Source: Paraburkholderia ferrariae NBRC 106233
GTDB lineage: Bacteria; Pseudomonadota; Gammaproteobacteria; Burkholderiales; Burkholderiaceae
NCBI RefSeq assembly: GCF_000685035.1
Contig: NZ_BAYB01000005.1
Span: 1-64,000, forward strand
Length of the DNA: 64,000 nt
Direction of reading: 5' to 3'
In this document: positions 16,643 through 24,184 of the stretch, one piece after another
Numbering within the stretch: position 1 is the first letter of the stretch
Layout: each line of letters begins with the position of its first letter
Translations under genes and position numbers: made by a program
Notes under the pieces: generated by a model
The model's input: the letters and a program-made list of their open reading frames with translations, nothing else
What the model was told of the DNA's origin: nothing
Database searches by the model: none

Positions 16643-17476
16643 TCACAACCGGCTCCACAACGAATGGGGGCGACGCGTCGCCCGCGCAAGGCGGCGGTGT
16701 TCCACCGCATTGGCGAGCAGGTCGAGCGTGGGCGCGACATCCGCGCGGCTCGTTTGCGGCGTCGCATTGAATTGATCCAGGCCGCCGATGATCACACCGG
16801 CAATGCGGCCGTCGCCGCTTTCCGCGAGCGCGTCGGCTAACGACGCGATTCGGCGAAGCCGGTCCGCCAATCCTCCTTCGGCGGCTGGGCCGAAGTCGAC
16901 GAGGCATGGGGTGTTCAGCAGCCGGTTCGGTCTGTCGGGCCGATAAAAGTCGCTTCGCACGACAATGCCGCTCACCGGTGCGTCGGCGGGGCGACGCCCG
17001 GAGGCGAGGGCGGTGGCCTGCAACAGGGTCCATCGGCTGAAGCTGCGGTATCCGGCAAAAGCGGCGTCGGCCACAGGTCCGTGGCGAGACTCGAGCAATA
17101 CGCCGGCCGGTAGCCGCAGGCGTCGCAAGCGGCGCAACAGCGCGTCGTGGCGCGGCGCATTGGGCAGCGCCGGAATGGGGGCGCCCGCGAAGCGTGCCGT
17201 GCCGTAGCGCTCCATGAGCGGCGTCCCGGCGGCCAGGCCCGCAGTCGAATCGAAGGTAAGAGCAATGGCCGCACCGGTTGTAACGAGAGGCTGAGCGCGC
17301 ACAAAAATGCGCAATGCCAACTGGTCTTCATAAACCGTACTCAGCCGACGCAGCCAGCGCCCCGCATCGAGTGACAGCCTCCACGGCGGGCTCAGACCGA
17401 ACAACACGGACAAGCGGTCGTCTTGCGGTGGGCCGGACGTCACGCCTCCGAAGTCGGGAAAGGAGCGGGCGGGCAT
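16643..17476 (-). CDS. uncharacterised protein of the aromatic cluster
   Basis: I do not recognise this 277-residue protein. It is Arg/Leu/Ala-rich, soluble, with no signal peptide or transmembrane helix. Notable segments are FPDFGGVTSGP at the start, LALRIFVRAQPL near 55, GIVVRSDFYRPDRPNRLLNT near 180, CLVDFGPAAEGG after it and GVIIGGLDQFNATPQTSR near 240. The ATG at 17476 starts five bases after the prephenate dehydratase stop, and its own stop is eight bases before shikimate kinase, so it is firmly inside the operon. A longer upstream frame exists but overlaps prephenate dehydratase throughout. A catalytic or regulatory role in the pathway is likely but undefined. Confidence 0.65.
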   Translation of the reverse strand: MPARSFPDFGGVTSGPPQDDRLSVLFGLSPPWRLSLDAGRWLRRLSTVYEDQLALRIFVRAQPLVTTGAAIALTFDSTAGLAAGTPLMERYGTARFAGAPIPALPNAPRHDALLRRLRRLRLPAGVLLESRHGPVADAAFAGYRSFSRWTLLQATALASGRRPADAPVSGIVVRSDFYRPDRPNRLLNTPCLVDFGPAAEGGLADRLRRIASLADALAESGDGRIAGVIIGGLDQFNATPQTSRADVAPTLDLLANAVEHRRLARATRRPHSLWSRL

Positions 17477-17481
17477 GGCGT

Positions 17482-18774
17482 TCAGCGGCTGCCGTGCACA
17501 TCGGGGCGCACGTCGGGGCCATCTGGCGTCGCGGGCGCGGTGCGCGTCTCCGTCTCCTGAGGCGGTGCGTCCGAGGAAACTTCCTGCGAATCCGCCGACG
17601 AGACCTGTGCGGCGTTCGTCGCGCACGGGTAGGAGCCGAGCAGAGCGACCCGCGCGGCGGATTGCCCGATCTGGACGAGCGCCGCTGCGAGGTTCGTGTC
17701 GCGGCTGTGGCCGAGGACGTCGATCAGGAAGAGGTAGGTCCACGGACCGTTGTGTTGCGGCCGGGGTTCGAGCCAGAGGATCGACACCCGATGACGCGCG
17801 AACGCCTCGAATACGCTGGCCAGCGCGCCGACGGCATTCGGCAGTTCGACCACGATGCTGGTGCGGTCATGTCCGGTCGCCTGCGGTTCAGGGCCGCCGA
17901 GCACCACGAAACGGGTGCGGTTGTCCGCCCGGTCCTGAATCGCCCGCGCGGCGACAGCGATGCCGTAGTGCCGCGCCGCTGCCTCGCCGGCGATTGCCGC
18001 ACAATCCGTCGACCCTGCCACGCGTTGCGCGGCCTGTGCATTGCTTGCCACCGCCTCGCGGCGCACGCCCGGCATGTGCGCGTCGAGCCAAAGGCGGCAC
18101 TGCGCCAGCGCCTGCGGATGCGCGGCGACACATTCGATGCCGTCCAGCGCGCCGTCTCGCGTCAGCAGGCAGTGCGTGACCGGCAGTACGATCTCGCCCG
18201 TGATTCGCGCGTGGGCGTGGACCAGGCAGTCGACAGTCTGGGTGACGGCACCTTCGGTCGAATTCTCGATCGGCACGACCGCGCGCCCGGCGTCGCCGCA
18301 AGCCAGCGCGGCGAACACGGAGTCGATCGATTCGCGGGCTACGGCTTGCAGCCCCGTGCCGAAGTAGCGGTGCATGGCTTCTTCGGTATACGTGCCCTGC
18401 GGGCCCAGAAAGGCGACGCGATGCGTTTGCTGGAGCGAGCGGCTCACGCGAAAGAGGGTGTGCCAGATTTCGGCGATCTGCTGGTCGCGTACCGGTTCGT
18501 GCGGCTGTGCGCAGAGCACGCGGATAATCGCCTCTTCGCGAAACGGCTGATAGACCTGCTGGCCCACACTGCGTTTGAATTGGCCGATTTCGAGCGCGTA
18601 CTGCGAACGCAGCGCAATGAGTTCGAGCAGACGGCGGTCGATCGCATCGATCTGCGTGCGGCGTTGCTCGATCGCCTCCGGCGCAGCGGGCACGAGCGCC
18701 GCTGCGCCGTGCCCGTCGCGCGAATCGTGGGCGTGCGACAGTAAAGGTGCTGCTGCGGACATGGCGGGCGTCAT
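17482..18774 (-). CDS. chorismate mutase / prephenate dehydratase
   Basis: A 430-residue bifunctional P-protein converting chorismate to prephenate and then phenylpyruvate. The order is an AroQ mutase helix bundle (about 35-115), a prephenate dehydratase domain from GPQGTYTEEAM at 124 with the catalytic TRF at 287-289, an ACT domain (about 303-383), then a 45-residue Ser/Pro-rich tail absent from usual P-proteins. The ACT phenylalanine-binding motifs diverge: GALV is GALA (316-319) and ESRP is EPRP (336-339), suggesting weakened feedback inhibition. The ATG overlaps the preceding stop (ATGA). This is probably a pathway-dedicated copy supplying phenylpyruvate. Confidence 0.92.
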   Translation of the reverse strand: MTPAMSAAAPLLSHAHDSRDGHGAAALVPAAPEAIEQRRTQIDAIDRRLLELIALRSQYALEIGQFKRSVGQQVYQPFREEAIIRVLCAQPHEPVRDQQIAEIWHTLFRVSRSLQQTHRVAFLGPQGTYTEEAMHRYFGTGLQAVARESIDSVFAALACGDAGRAVVPIENSTEGAVTQTVDCLVHAHARITGEIVLPVTHCLLTRDGALDGIECVAAHPQALAQCRLWLDAHMPGVRREAVASNAQAAQRVAGSTDCAAIAGEAAARHYGIAVAARAIQDRADNRTRFVVLGGPEPQATGHDRTSIVVELPNAVGALASVFEAFARHRVSILWLEPRPQHNGPWTYLFLIDVLGHSRDTNLAAALVQIGQSAARVALLGSYPCATNAAQVSSADSQEVSSDAPPQETETRTAPATPDGPDVRPDVHGSR

Positions 18775-19727
18775 AGCTGGGCGATTGCGGCGCGGTATTC
18801 GCGCTCGAGACGGGAGACGATCTGCGCGGCGTCCAGCACTTCGTCGATCGCGCCCACACCTTGCCCGGCGCCCCAGATGTCGCGCCATTCCTTCAAGCCG
18901 GCCCCGTCGGGCGAGACGGCGAAATCGATCGACGCGCCCGACTGCCGCACGAGGGCGCGCGGGTCCATACCGGCTGCCTCGATGCTTTGACGCAGGTAGT
19001 TGGCGTGAACGCCGCTGAATGCATCGGTGTACACGATATCGGCGGCGTGCGCATCGACGATCGCTTCCTTGTAGCGCTGCGTGACGTTGGCTTCCTTCGA
19101 TGCCAGAAAACGCGTGCCCACATAGACGCAGTCGGCGCCGAGCGCGCGGGCCGCGGCGATCGACGCGCCGCTCGCAATGGCGCCCGACAACGCAATGAAA
19201 CCGTTGTAGAACGCACGGACCTCGGAGACGAACGCGAACGGCGACAGCGTTCCGGCATAGCCGCCGGCGCCGGCCGCGACAAGAATCAGTCCGTCGACGC
19301 CGGCTTCGAGCGCCTTTTGCGCATGACGTACGGTGGTGACGTCGTGCAAAATCAGGCCGCCGTAAGCGTGGACTTCTTCCACTACTTCGCGCGGCGGAGC
19401 CCGCAGGCTCGTGATGAAAACCGGCACTTTGTGATCGAGGCAGATGCGCAGGTCGTGGTCGAGCCGCGCGTTCGACGGGTGACCGATATGGTTGACCGCG
19501 TAGGGGCCGACAATCGCATCGGGATGCCGCTCGCGATGCGCGGCGAGCTCCGCCTCGATGGCGACGATCCATGCCTCGAGTTGCGTGTCGGGGCGCGCAT
19601 TCAATGCCGGAAACGACCCGACGATGCCGGCCTTGCATTGCGCAAGCACCAGCTCGGGATAACTGGCGATCAACATTGGCGAGGCGATCACCGGCAGGCG
19701 CAGCGAGCTTAGCGCGGCAGGTAGCAT
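18771..19727 (-). CDS. nitronate-monooxygenase-like FMN protein
   Basis: A 318-residue TIM-barrel protein of the 2-nitropropane dioxygenase/nitronate monooxygenase family. Seen: LPVIASPMLIAS at the N-terminus, a GLILVAAGAGGYAG phosphate-binding loop near 150, IASGASIAAARALGADCVYVG near 185 (shown in part) and RFLASKEAN after it. Family members use FMN and O2 on alkyl nitronates, but many in pathways act as FMN enoyl reductases or remain unassigned, so real chemistry here is open. It is translationally coupled to the prephenate dehydratase by a four-base overlap, tying it to the aromatic operon. Confidence 0.82.
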   Translation of the reverse strand: MLPAALSSLRLPVIASPMLIASYPELVLAQCKAGIVGSFPALNARPDTQLEAWIVAIEAELAAHRERHPDAIVGPYAVNHIGHPSNARLDHDLRICLDHKVPVFITSLRAPPREVVEEVHAYGGLILHDVTTVRHAQKALEAGVDGLILVAAGAGGYAGTLSPFAFVSEVRAFYNGFIALSGAIASGASIAAARALGADCVYVGTRFLASKEANVTQRYKEAIVDAHAADIVYTDAFSGVHANYLRQSIEAAGMDPRALVRQSGASIDFAVSPDGAGLKEWRDIWGAGQGVGAIDEVLDAAQIVSRLEREYRAAIAQL

Positions 19728-19757
19728 GGTCTGGTTCCTCTTGCCTGGTCGCGCCGC

Positions 19758-20168
19758 TTATTGCGTTGCGCCGACACTGTCGCGCCGTAGCGCGAGGCGT
19801 TCGTGGAAGGCGTCGCGGCTCACCGCGCAGCGCGTATGCCGACCTTCGCCGACCACGCCCGCCGCATCGCGCACCGTGACCGCGTAGGTCATCATGCGGC
19901 CCTGAACCTCGGTCAGTTCTGCATGCACGACGACCTCCCATTCGGGAGGCGTCGGTGCGAGATGCTTGATGGCGAAGTCGTAACCCACGGTCATCTGATC
20001 GGCCGGCAGAAGATGATCGGTAGCCTGCATGCAGGTCTGCTCGATGAAGATGATCATGATCGGGCTGGCGAGCGCGTGAGCTTCGCCGCCCCATTGATCG
20101 GCGAGAGAAATCGTATCGATACGATGCGTCGCGGTGGCGCTCAGTCCGGCTTGAATGTTCAATTTCAA
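19758..20168 (-). CDS. FlK-like hotdog thioesterase
   Basis: A 136-residue hotdog protein resembling fluoroacetyl-CoA thioesterase FlK and its relatives. The FlK Thr-Glu-His arrangement can be traced: ASPIMIIFIEQTC carries Ser in place of Thr42 plus the Glu, and IKHLAPTPP carries the His; VVGEGRHTRCAV closes the fold. It would release a CoA-bound intermediate. It lies between the acyl-CoA-dehydrogenase-like gene and the nitronate monooxygenase gene on the same strand, with about 30 bp to the next. It is distinct in subfamily from the 4HBT thioesterase at 4016-4429. Confidence 0.8.
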   Translation of the reverse strand: MKLNIQAGLSATATHRIDTISLADQWGGEAHALASPIMIIFIEQTCMQATDHLLPADQMTVGYDFAIKHLAPTPPEWEVVVHAELTEVQGRMMTYAVTVRDAAGVVGEGRHTRCAVSRDAFHERLALRRDSVGATQ

Positions 20169-20228
20169 CTCCTTTGGATAACGAATGAATTGACGGATCG
20201 ATTTCCGCGTCGAACGGCAACGCCGATG

Positions 20229-21431
20229 TCAGGCGGGTTCGGGCGATCTGCTGATGAGGGGGTGTGCGGACGGGGCCGCTGGAACAGCGGGTTTCTCAAG
20301 GGTTGCTGCAGCCTGCCGTTGCATCTGGGCAAAGATGTTGCGGCGGTGCATTTCCTCGGTGCCGCCGGCCGAGGTCATCGCGAGGGCGTCCGCCACGAAC
20401 GAGGCGAGCGGCCCGCGACGGTAGCCGTCGCTGCCGTGCAGCGCGAGCAGGTCCAGCGCGCTTCTCGCGAGTTCGCGCGCGCCGACCAGCTTGGCAACCG
20501 AGCAGTTCGCAAGGGCTGCGGGATCGCCGGCGACGAGTTGATCGAGTGCGGCGCGCGCGGTCCAGCGCGTCGATTCCGCGCCGATACGGATGTCGACGAG
20601 ACGCCGCTGGACGTGCTGATGAGTGTCGATCGCGGCGTCGAGGGCTTTGCGTTCGCTGGCGTAACGCATGGCGTCGTCGAGAAAAGGCATCACCACGTTG
20701 GCGCACAGCAGGCCGAAATACGCGCGATTCATCGACGCGATATCCATCAGGCGATGCAATCCCTGCGCGGGCGGTCCCAGCAACTGGTTTGCTGCGATGG
20801 GTACGCCCTCGAACGCGAGATCGCCGATCGGCAGGTCGCGCACGCCGAGCGTGTCGCGCGGTGCGCTGCGGGTCACGCCGGGACGGCCGCCGTCGAGCAG
20901 CACGAGTGCGGTGGTCGCGCGCTCGCCGTCGATCAGCTGGGCGGCCACGAGGATGATCCCGGCGGTGGGCGCCTGGCTGATGTTGTATTTGTGGCCGTCG
21001 AGCAGGAAGCCCTCTTCGTGAACGCTCAAGGCGGTCTGCAGCGCGCGGATTTCGGTGCCGGTGTGCTTCTCCGAAATCGCCGTGGCGGCCGGTGTGCCGG
21101 CCAGCAGGCGTGGCAGGAACGAAGCGCGTTGCGCCGCGCTGCCGTGCTTGAGCAGTGCTCGAATCAGCGTAGCCTGATTGGCGACAACCATCGCAAAACC
21201 GATCGAACGCAGTGTCGCGACGATCGCCTCGAACGCCTCGGTGAATGCCGTCCATGTCAACCCGGCGCCCCCTTCTTCGCGCGGCACCGGCAACCGCCAT
21301 AAGCCCGCTTCGGATAATGCGTGCCATGCCTCCCAGTGAAATGCGTCCGTCGGGACGGATCTGGCGTACTCCGCCGCGACTTCTCTCAACCGGTACACGG
21401 CAGCGTGATTCGAGCTGGGGGTGGCTGTCAT
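20229..21431 (-). CDS. acyl-CoA-dehydrogenase-like flavoprotein
   Basis: A 400-residue protein with the acyl-CoA dehydrogenase fold: helical N-domain, beta domain around AISEKHTGTEI (118-128), helical C-domain ending SAGGTEEMHRRNIF. Residues normally holding the catalytic Glu are not Glu: the YEGT-type position reads AGGT (Gly356), and the isovaleryl-CoA-type helix position reads Asn235. This suggests chemistry other than simple alpha,beta-dehydrogenation. In tropodithietic acid biosynthesis the flavoprotein TdaE belongs to this fold and performs oxygenation and ring oxidation; similarity in role is inferred. It is the first gene of the minus-strand arm. Confidence 0.85.
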   Translation of the reverse strand: MTATPSSNHAAVYRLREVAAEYARSVPTDAFHWEAWHALSEAGLWRLPVPREEGGAGLTWTAFTEAFEAIVATLRSIGFAMVVANQATLIRALLKHGSAAQRASFLPRLLAGTPAATAISEKHTGTEIRALQTALSVHEEGFLLDGHKYNISQAPTAGIILVAAQLIDGERATTALVLLDGGRPGVTRSAPRDTLGVRDLPIGDLAFEGVPIAANQLLGPPAQGLHRLMDIASMNRAYFGLLCANVVMPFLDDAMRYASERKALDAAIDTHQHVQRRLVDIRIGAESTRWTARAALDQLVAGDPAALANCSVAKLVGARELARSALDLLALHGSDGYRRGPLASFVADALAMTSAGGTEEMHRRNIFAQMQRQAAATLEKPAVPAAPSAHPLISRSPEPA

Positions 21432-21512
21432 TGGAGTACCTCGGTCAGGAGCGCAGTTGTCTGACGCCTAATCTACTGGGCCGGAATGCGGGGTGAAACT
21501 GACAGAAGTGAC

Positions 21513-21767
21513 ATGAGCGTGCAGCGGCCAGACGATCTACAACGGGCTGCGGCCGAGGTCAGGCGCCTGAAACAGTTGGAGCAGGAAAAGAAGCAGGAAA
21601 ATGCCCGAGTCGAGAAGATGCTGGCCGAACGCGATCCCGAACTGGACGTGATGAAGGAGAGGGATGAGGTCGTCGCCTTCGGAGGAAGCGCGTCAAGAAC
21701 TGGCCGTTCGCTGCAGCCTGTGCGCTGGGTGGCGCGCCGAGACGGTGAGTGCTTGCGCTTAACGTAG
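21513..21767 (+). pseudogene. IS3-family transposase OrfA remnant
   Basis: The frame reads EVRRLKQLEQEKKQENARVE, then KMLAERDPELDVMKE. This is the leucine-zipper end of an IS3-family OrfA (usual form LKQLEQENARLKKMLAERDLEIDVMKE, split here as LKQLEQENARLKK and MLAERDLEIDVMKE). The helix-turn-helix part is missing and the frame degenerates after MKE, with no OrfB. It marks an old insertion at the edge of the aromatic cluster. Confidence 0.6.
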
Positions 21768-21780
21768 AGCGCTCTGGTGG

Positions 21781-22692
21781 TTACTTCTGCGACGGAACAT
21801 CGAAGCGGAAGAGTTCCACCGCGGAGGTCGTCATGATTTTTTCTCTCGTTGCCCGCTCGGGAATCCAGTCTTTCAACGCTTCCATGGTCCCGTCGTAGTC
21901 GATGAGATGACGATGCTGCGTGTGCGGCCAGTCGCTACCCCATACGAGACGTTCCGGGCCAAACGATTCGAGTAAAGCGGCCGTGAGGGAGCGCCCGTGC
22001 CCAGTCCCGTTCGAGCGGTCGGCGCTGCGATAGGCCGCAGAGAGCTTGACCCAAACACGGCCGCCGGATGCCGTGGATTGCAGATAACGAAAGCCGGCAT
22101 CGGCAGTGCCGAGATGCGCATCGGGCCGTCCGAAATGATCGACGACCACCGTGCAACCGCGGCTGAGCAGGGCATTGAGCACGACCGGCAAATCGACCGC
22201 ATTCGCCTGAACTTCGACGTGCCAGCGCAGGGCGTTGAAGCGTGCGAGGAGCGCGGACCATCGGCGATCGTGAAAATCCGGTAGGGCAAGTCCAATCAGA
22301 TTCAGTCGCGCACCTACAATGTGCGCGGCGTCCAGCGCTTCAAGTTCGGCATCCGAAATATCGGGCGCAACAACGGCCACACCGCGAAAGCGTCGCGGAT
22401 AGCGCTCGCATACCGCACGCAGAAACGTATTGTCGGTGCCAAGAAAGCTCGGCTGCACCAGAACGCCTTGCGACTGGCCGTGCGCCGATAGTTGCGAGAC
22501 GTACTGATCGAGCGTCGCGTCGTAGTCGGGCGCATGACGGCGTTCCGCGGCGAGCGGAAGGCCCTGCACAAAGATGTGCGCGTGCGTGTCGATGCCCGTG
22601 ATGGGCGTCGTGGGCTCGTCTAGCCATGTCAGAGACGCCGGCGAAAGACCATCGAAGGGAGTGGCCGGGATTGCGGGCGGGAAGCGGTCCAT
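21781..22692 (-). CDS. amidohydrolase_2 family lactonase/hydrolase
   Basis: A 303-residue TIM-barrel metal hydrolase. Motifs: DTHAHIF (HxH) at about 35, VVDHFGRPDA in the middle and WGSDWPHTQ near 255. This set is shared with 2-pyrone-4,6-dicarboxylate lactonase and 4-sulfomuconolactone hydrolase, which open lactone rings in aromatic catabolism. It lies 63 bp downstream of an aromatic-acid-type MFS transporter and is probably co-transcribed with it, under the divergent LysR regulator. The exact substrate is not determinable. Confidence 0.82.
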   Translation of the reverse strand: MDRFPPAIPATPFDGLSPASLTWLDEPTTPITGIDTHAHIFVQGLPLAAERRHAPDYDATLDQYVSQLSAHGQSQGVLVQPSFLGTDNTFLRAVCERYPRRFRGVAVVAPDISDAELEALDAAHIVGARLNLIGLALPDFHDRRWSALLARFNALRWHVEVQANAVDLPVVLNALLSRGCTVVVDHFGRPDAHLGTADAGFRYLQSTASGGRVWVKLSAAYRSADRSNGTGHGRSLTAALLESFGPERLVWGSDWPHTQHRHLIDYDGTMEALKDWIPERATREKIMTTSAVELFRFDVPSQK

Positions 22693-22755
22693 CGTTTGAA
22701 GTGCCTGAAATTCGGTTGACGTTGGGCGATGCGTCGATGCGCGCGCGCCGCGGGC

Positions 22756-24039
22756 TCAGTTGCGCGACACCGCTGGCGCGTCGTTGCGCGCACCACCCTG
22801 ATGCTGTGGCGGGACGAGCCGGCTCCGCGTGTCGGGCAGCATCAACGCGGCGACGACGACGAGGCCATAGGCGACGCCCGCATCGATGCCGAGCGCCGCA
22901 CCCAGCGACATCGAGCCGCTCATATGGCCGACAAGCACCGGAAAGGCAGCCGATACGATGCGCCCGAAGTTGTAGCAAAAGCCGACGCCGGTGCCGCGCA
23001 CGCCTTGCGGATACAACTCGTTGAACAGCGCGCCGAGCGTCGCGGGAATGCCCGCTGAAAAGAGGCCGAGCGGAAAGCTCAGGATCAGCATGGTCGTGTC
23101 GCTGATTGGCAGGAACGTGTAGATGTTGACCATCGCCGCGCAGCAGACGGCGAAGAGGATCACGTTCCAGCGGCGTCCGATGCGGTCCTGCAACCAGGCG
23201 CTCACGAAACAACCGACGATGAATGCCACGATGACGACCGCGAGATAACCGCCGGTGCCCAGCACCGAGAGATGGCGCTCGGTCTTGAGATACGTCGGCA
23301 GCCAGGTGGTGATCGCATGGTAGCCGCCATGCGCGCCCAGTCCGATCAGGCCTCCGACGATGGTGGTGCGGATCACGGCGGGATCGAAGATGCCGGCGGC
23401 GATGCTGAATACGCCGCGCTGCGCGGAATCGTCGCGCGCAATCTGCGGCTCTCGCGGCGGCTCGACCACATTGCGGCGCATGTAGAGAACGAGGAGGGCC
23501 GGGACGAGGCCGATTGCGAACAGAACGCGCCAGGCCCATTGTGGCGAAACGAAGGAGAAGACCGCCATATAGAGCAGCACGGCGGCGCCCCAGCCGAATC
23601 CCCACGCGCTCTGCACGATGCCCATGGCCTTGCCGCGATGCTTGGGGTTCATCGTTTCGCTGAGCAGGACGGCCCCGGCCGTCCATTCGCCGCCGAAGCC
23701 GATGCCTTGCAGCGCCTTCAGCACAAGCAGTTGCTCGAAGCTTTGGGCGAACGCACTCAGGAACGTGAAGAGCGAGAACCAGATCACGGTGATCTGCAAC
23801 GCGCGCACCCGGCCGACGCGGTCGGACAGGATGCCCGCGAGCAATCCGCCGAGCGCGCCGGCCACGAGCGTGGCGCCGCCGATCAATCCCGCCTGGCCTT
23901 TGCTGATGCTCCATGTGGCGAGAAGCGACGGAATGACAAGGGAAAAGACTTGCGTATCGACGGCGTCGAGCGCCCACCCGCCGAAGCAGCTCCACAATGT
24001 CCGTTTCTCGATGGGCGTGATGTCGTGATACCAGCGCAT
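22756..24039 (-). CDS. MFS transporter, aromatic acid:H+ symporter type
   Basis: A 427-residue 12-helix permease. The loop motif GILSDRVGRVRALQ near residue 70, QGIGFGGEWTAGAVLLSE near 110 and RIGRRWN near 290 are typical of MFS symporters for sialate, benzoate or shikimate-like acids. AGGAG precedes the ATG. With the downstream hydrolase it forms a small uptake-and-hydrolysis operon, divergent from a LysR gene that presumably responds to the same compound. Confidence 0.85.
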   Translation of the reverse strand: MRWYHDITPIEKRTLWSCFGGWALDAVDTQVFSLVIPSLLATWSISKGQAGLIGGATLVAGALGGLLAGILSDRVGRVRALQITVIWFSLFTFLSAFAQSFEQLLVLKALQGIGFGGEWTAGAVLLSETMNPKHRGKAMGIVQSAWGFGWGAAVLLYMAVFSFVSPQWAWRVLFAIGLVPALLVLYMRRNVVEPPREPQIARDDSAQRGVFSIAAGIFDPAVIRTTIVGGLIGLGAHGGYHAITTWLPTYLKTERHLSVLGTGGYLAVVIVAFIVGCFVSAWLQDRIGRRWNVILFAVCCAAMVNIYTFLPISDTTMLILSFPLGLFSAGIPATLGALFNELYPQGVRGTGVGFCYNFGRIVSAAFPVLVGHMSGSMSLGAALGIDAGVAYGLVVVAALMLPDTRSRLVPPQHQGGARNDAPAVSRN

Positions 24040-24184
24040 GGTCGTCGTCTCCTGAGGTCTGCCGCGCGCGAAGTTCGACGGGCAGCCGCTGTTAATCGGT
24101 TTGACGCCATTCTAGGAAAGCCATGAGCGCGTGCATACTATGGAAATGTTGTTCATTCATAACACATTGATATGGAAGGCGATC

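Noticed and set aside
17482..20220. An apparent 912-residue minus-strand protein ending in prephenate dehydratase
   Set aside because: Residues before the ATG at 18774 are a low-complexity Arg/Ser-rich shadow of the nitronate monooxygenase and thioesterase genes in another frame.
4016..21431. Firm naming of the product as tropolone or tropodithietic acid
   Set aside because: Gene content is suggestive only; Rieske oxygenase, DUF1330 and shikimate kinase genes are not part of the known sets as I recall them, and no search or chemistry is available.
21513..21767. Intact small coiled-coil gene
   Set aside because: The recognisable part is just the zipper end of an IS3 OrfA; the remainder is out of frame and has no domain.
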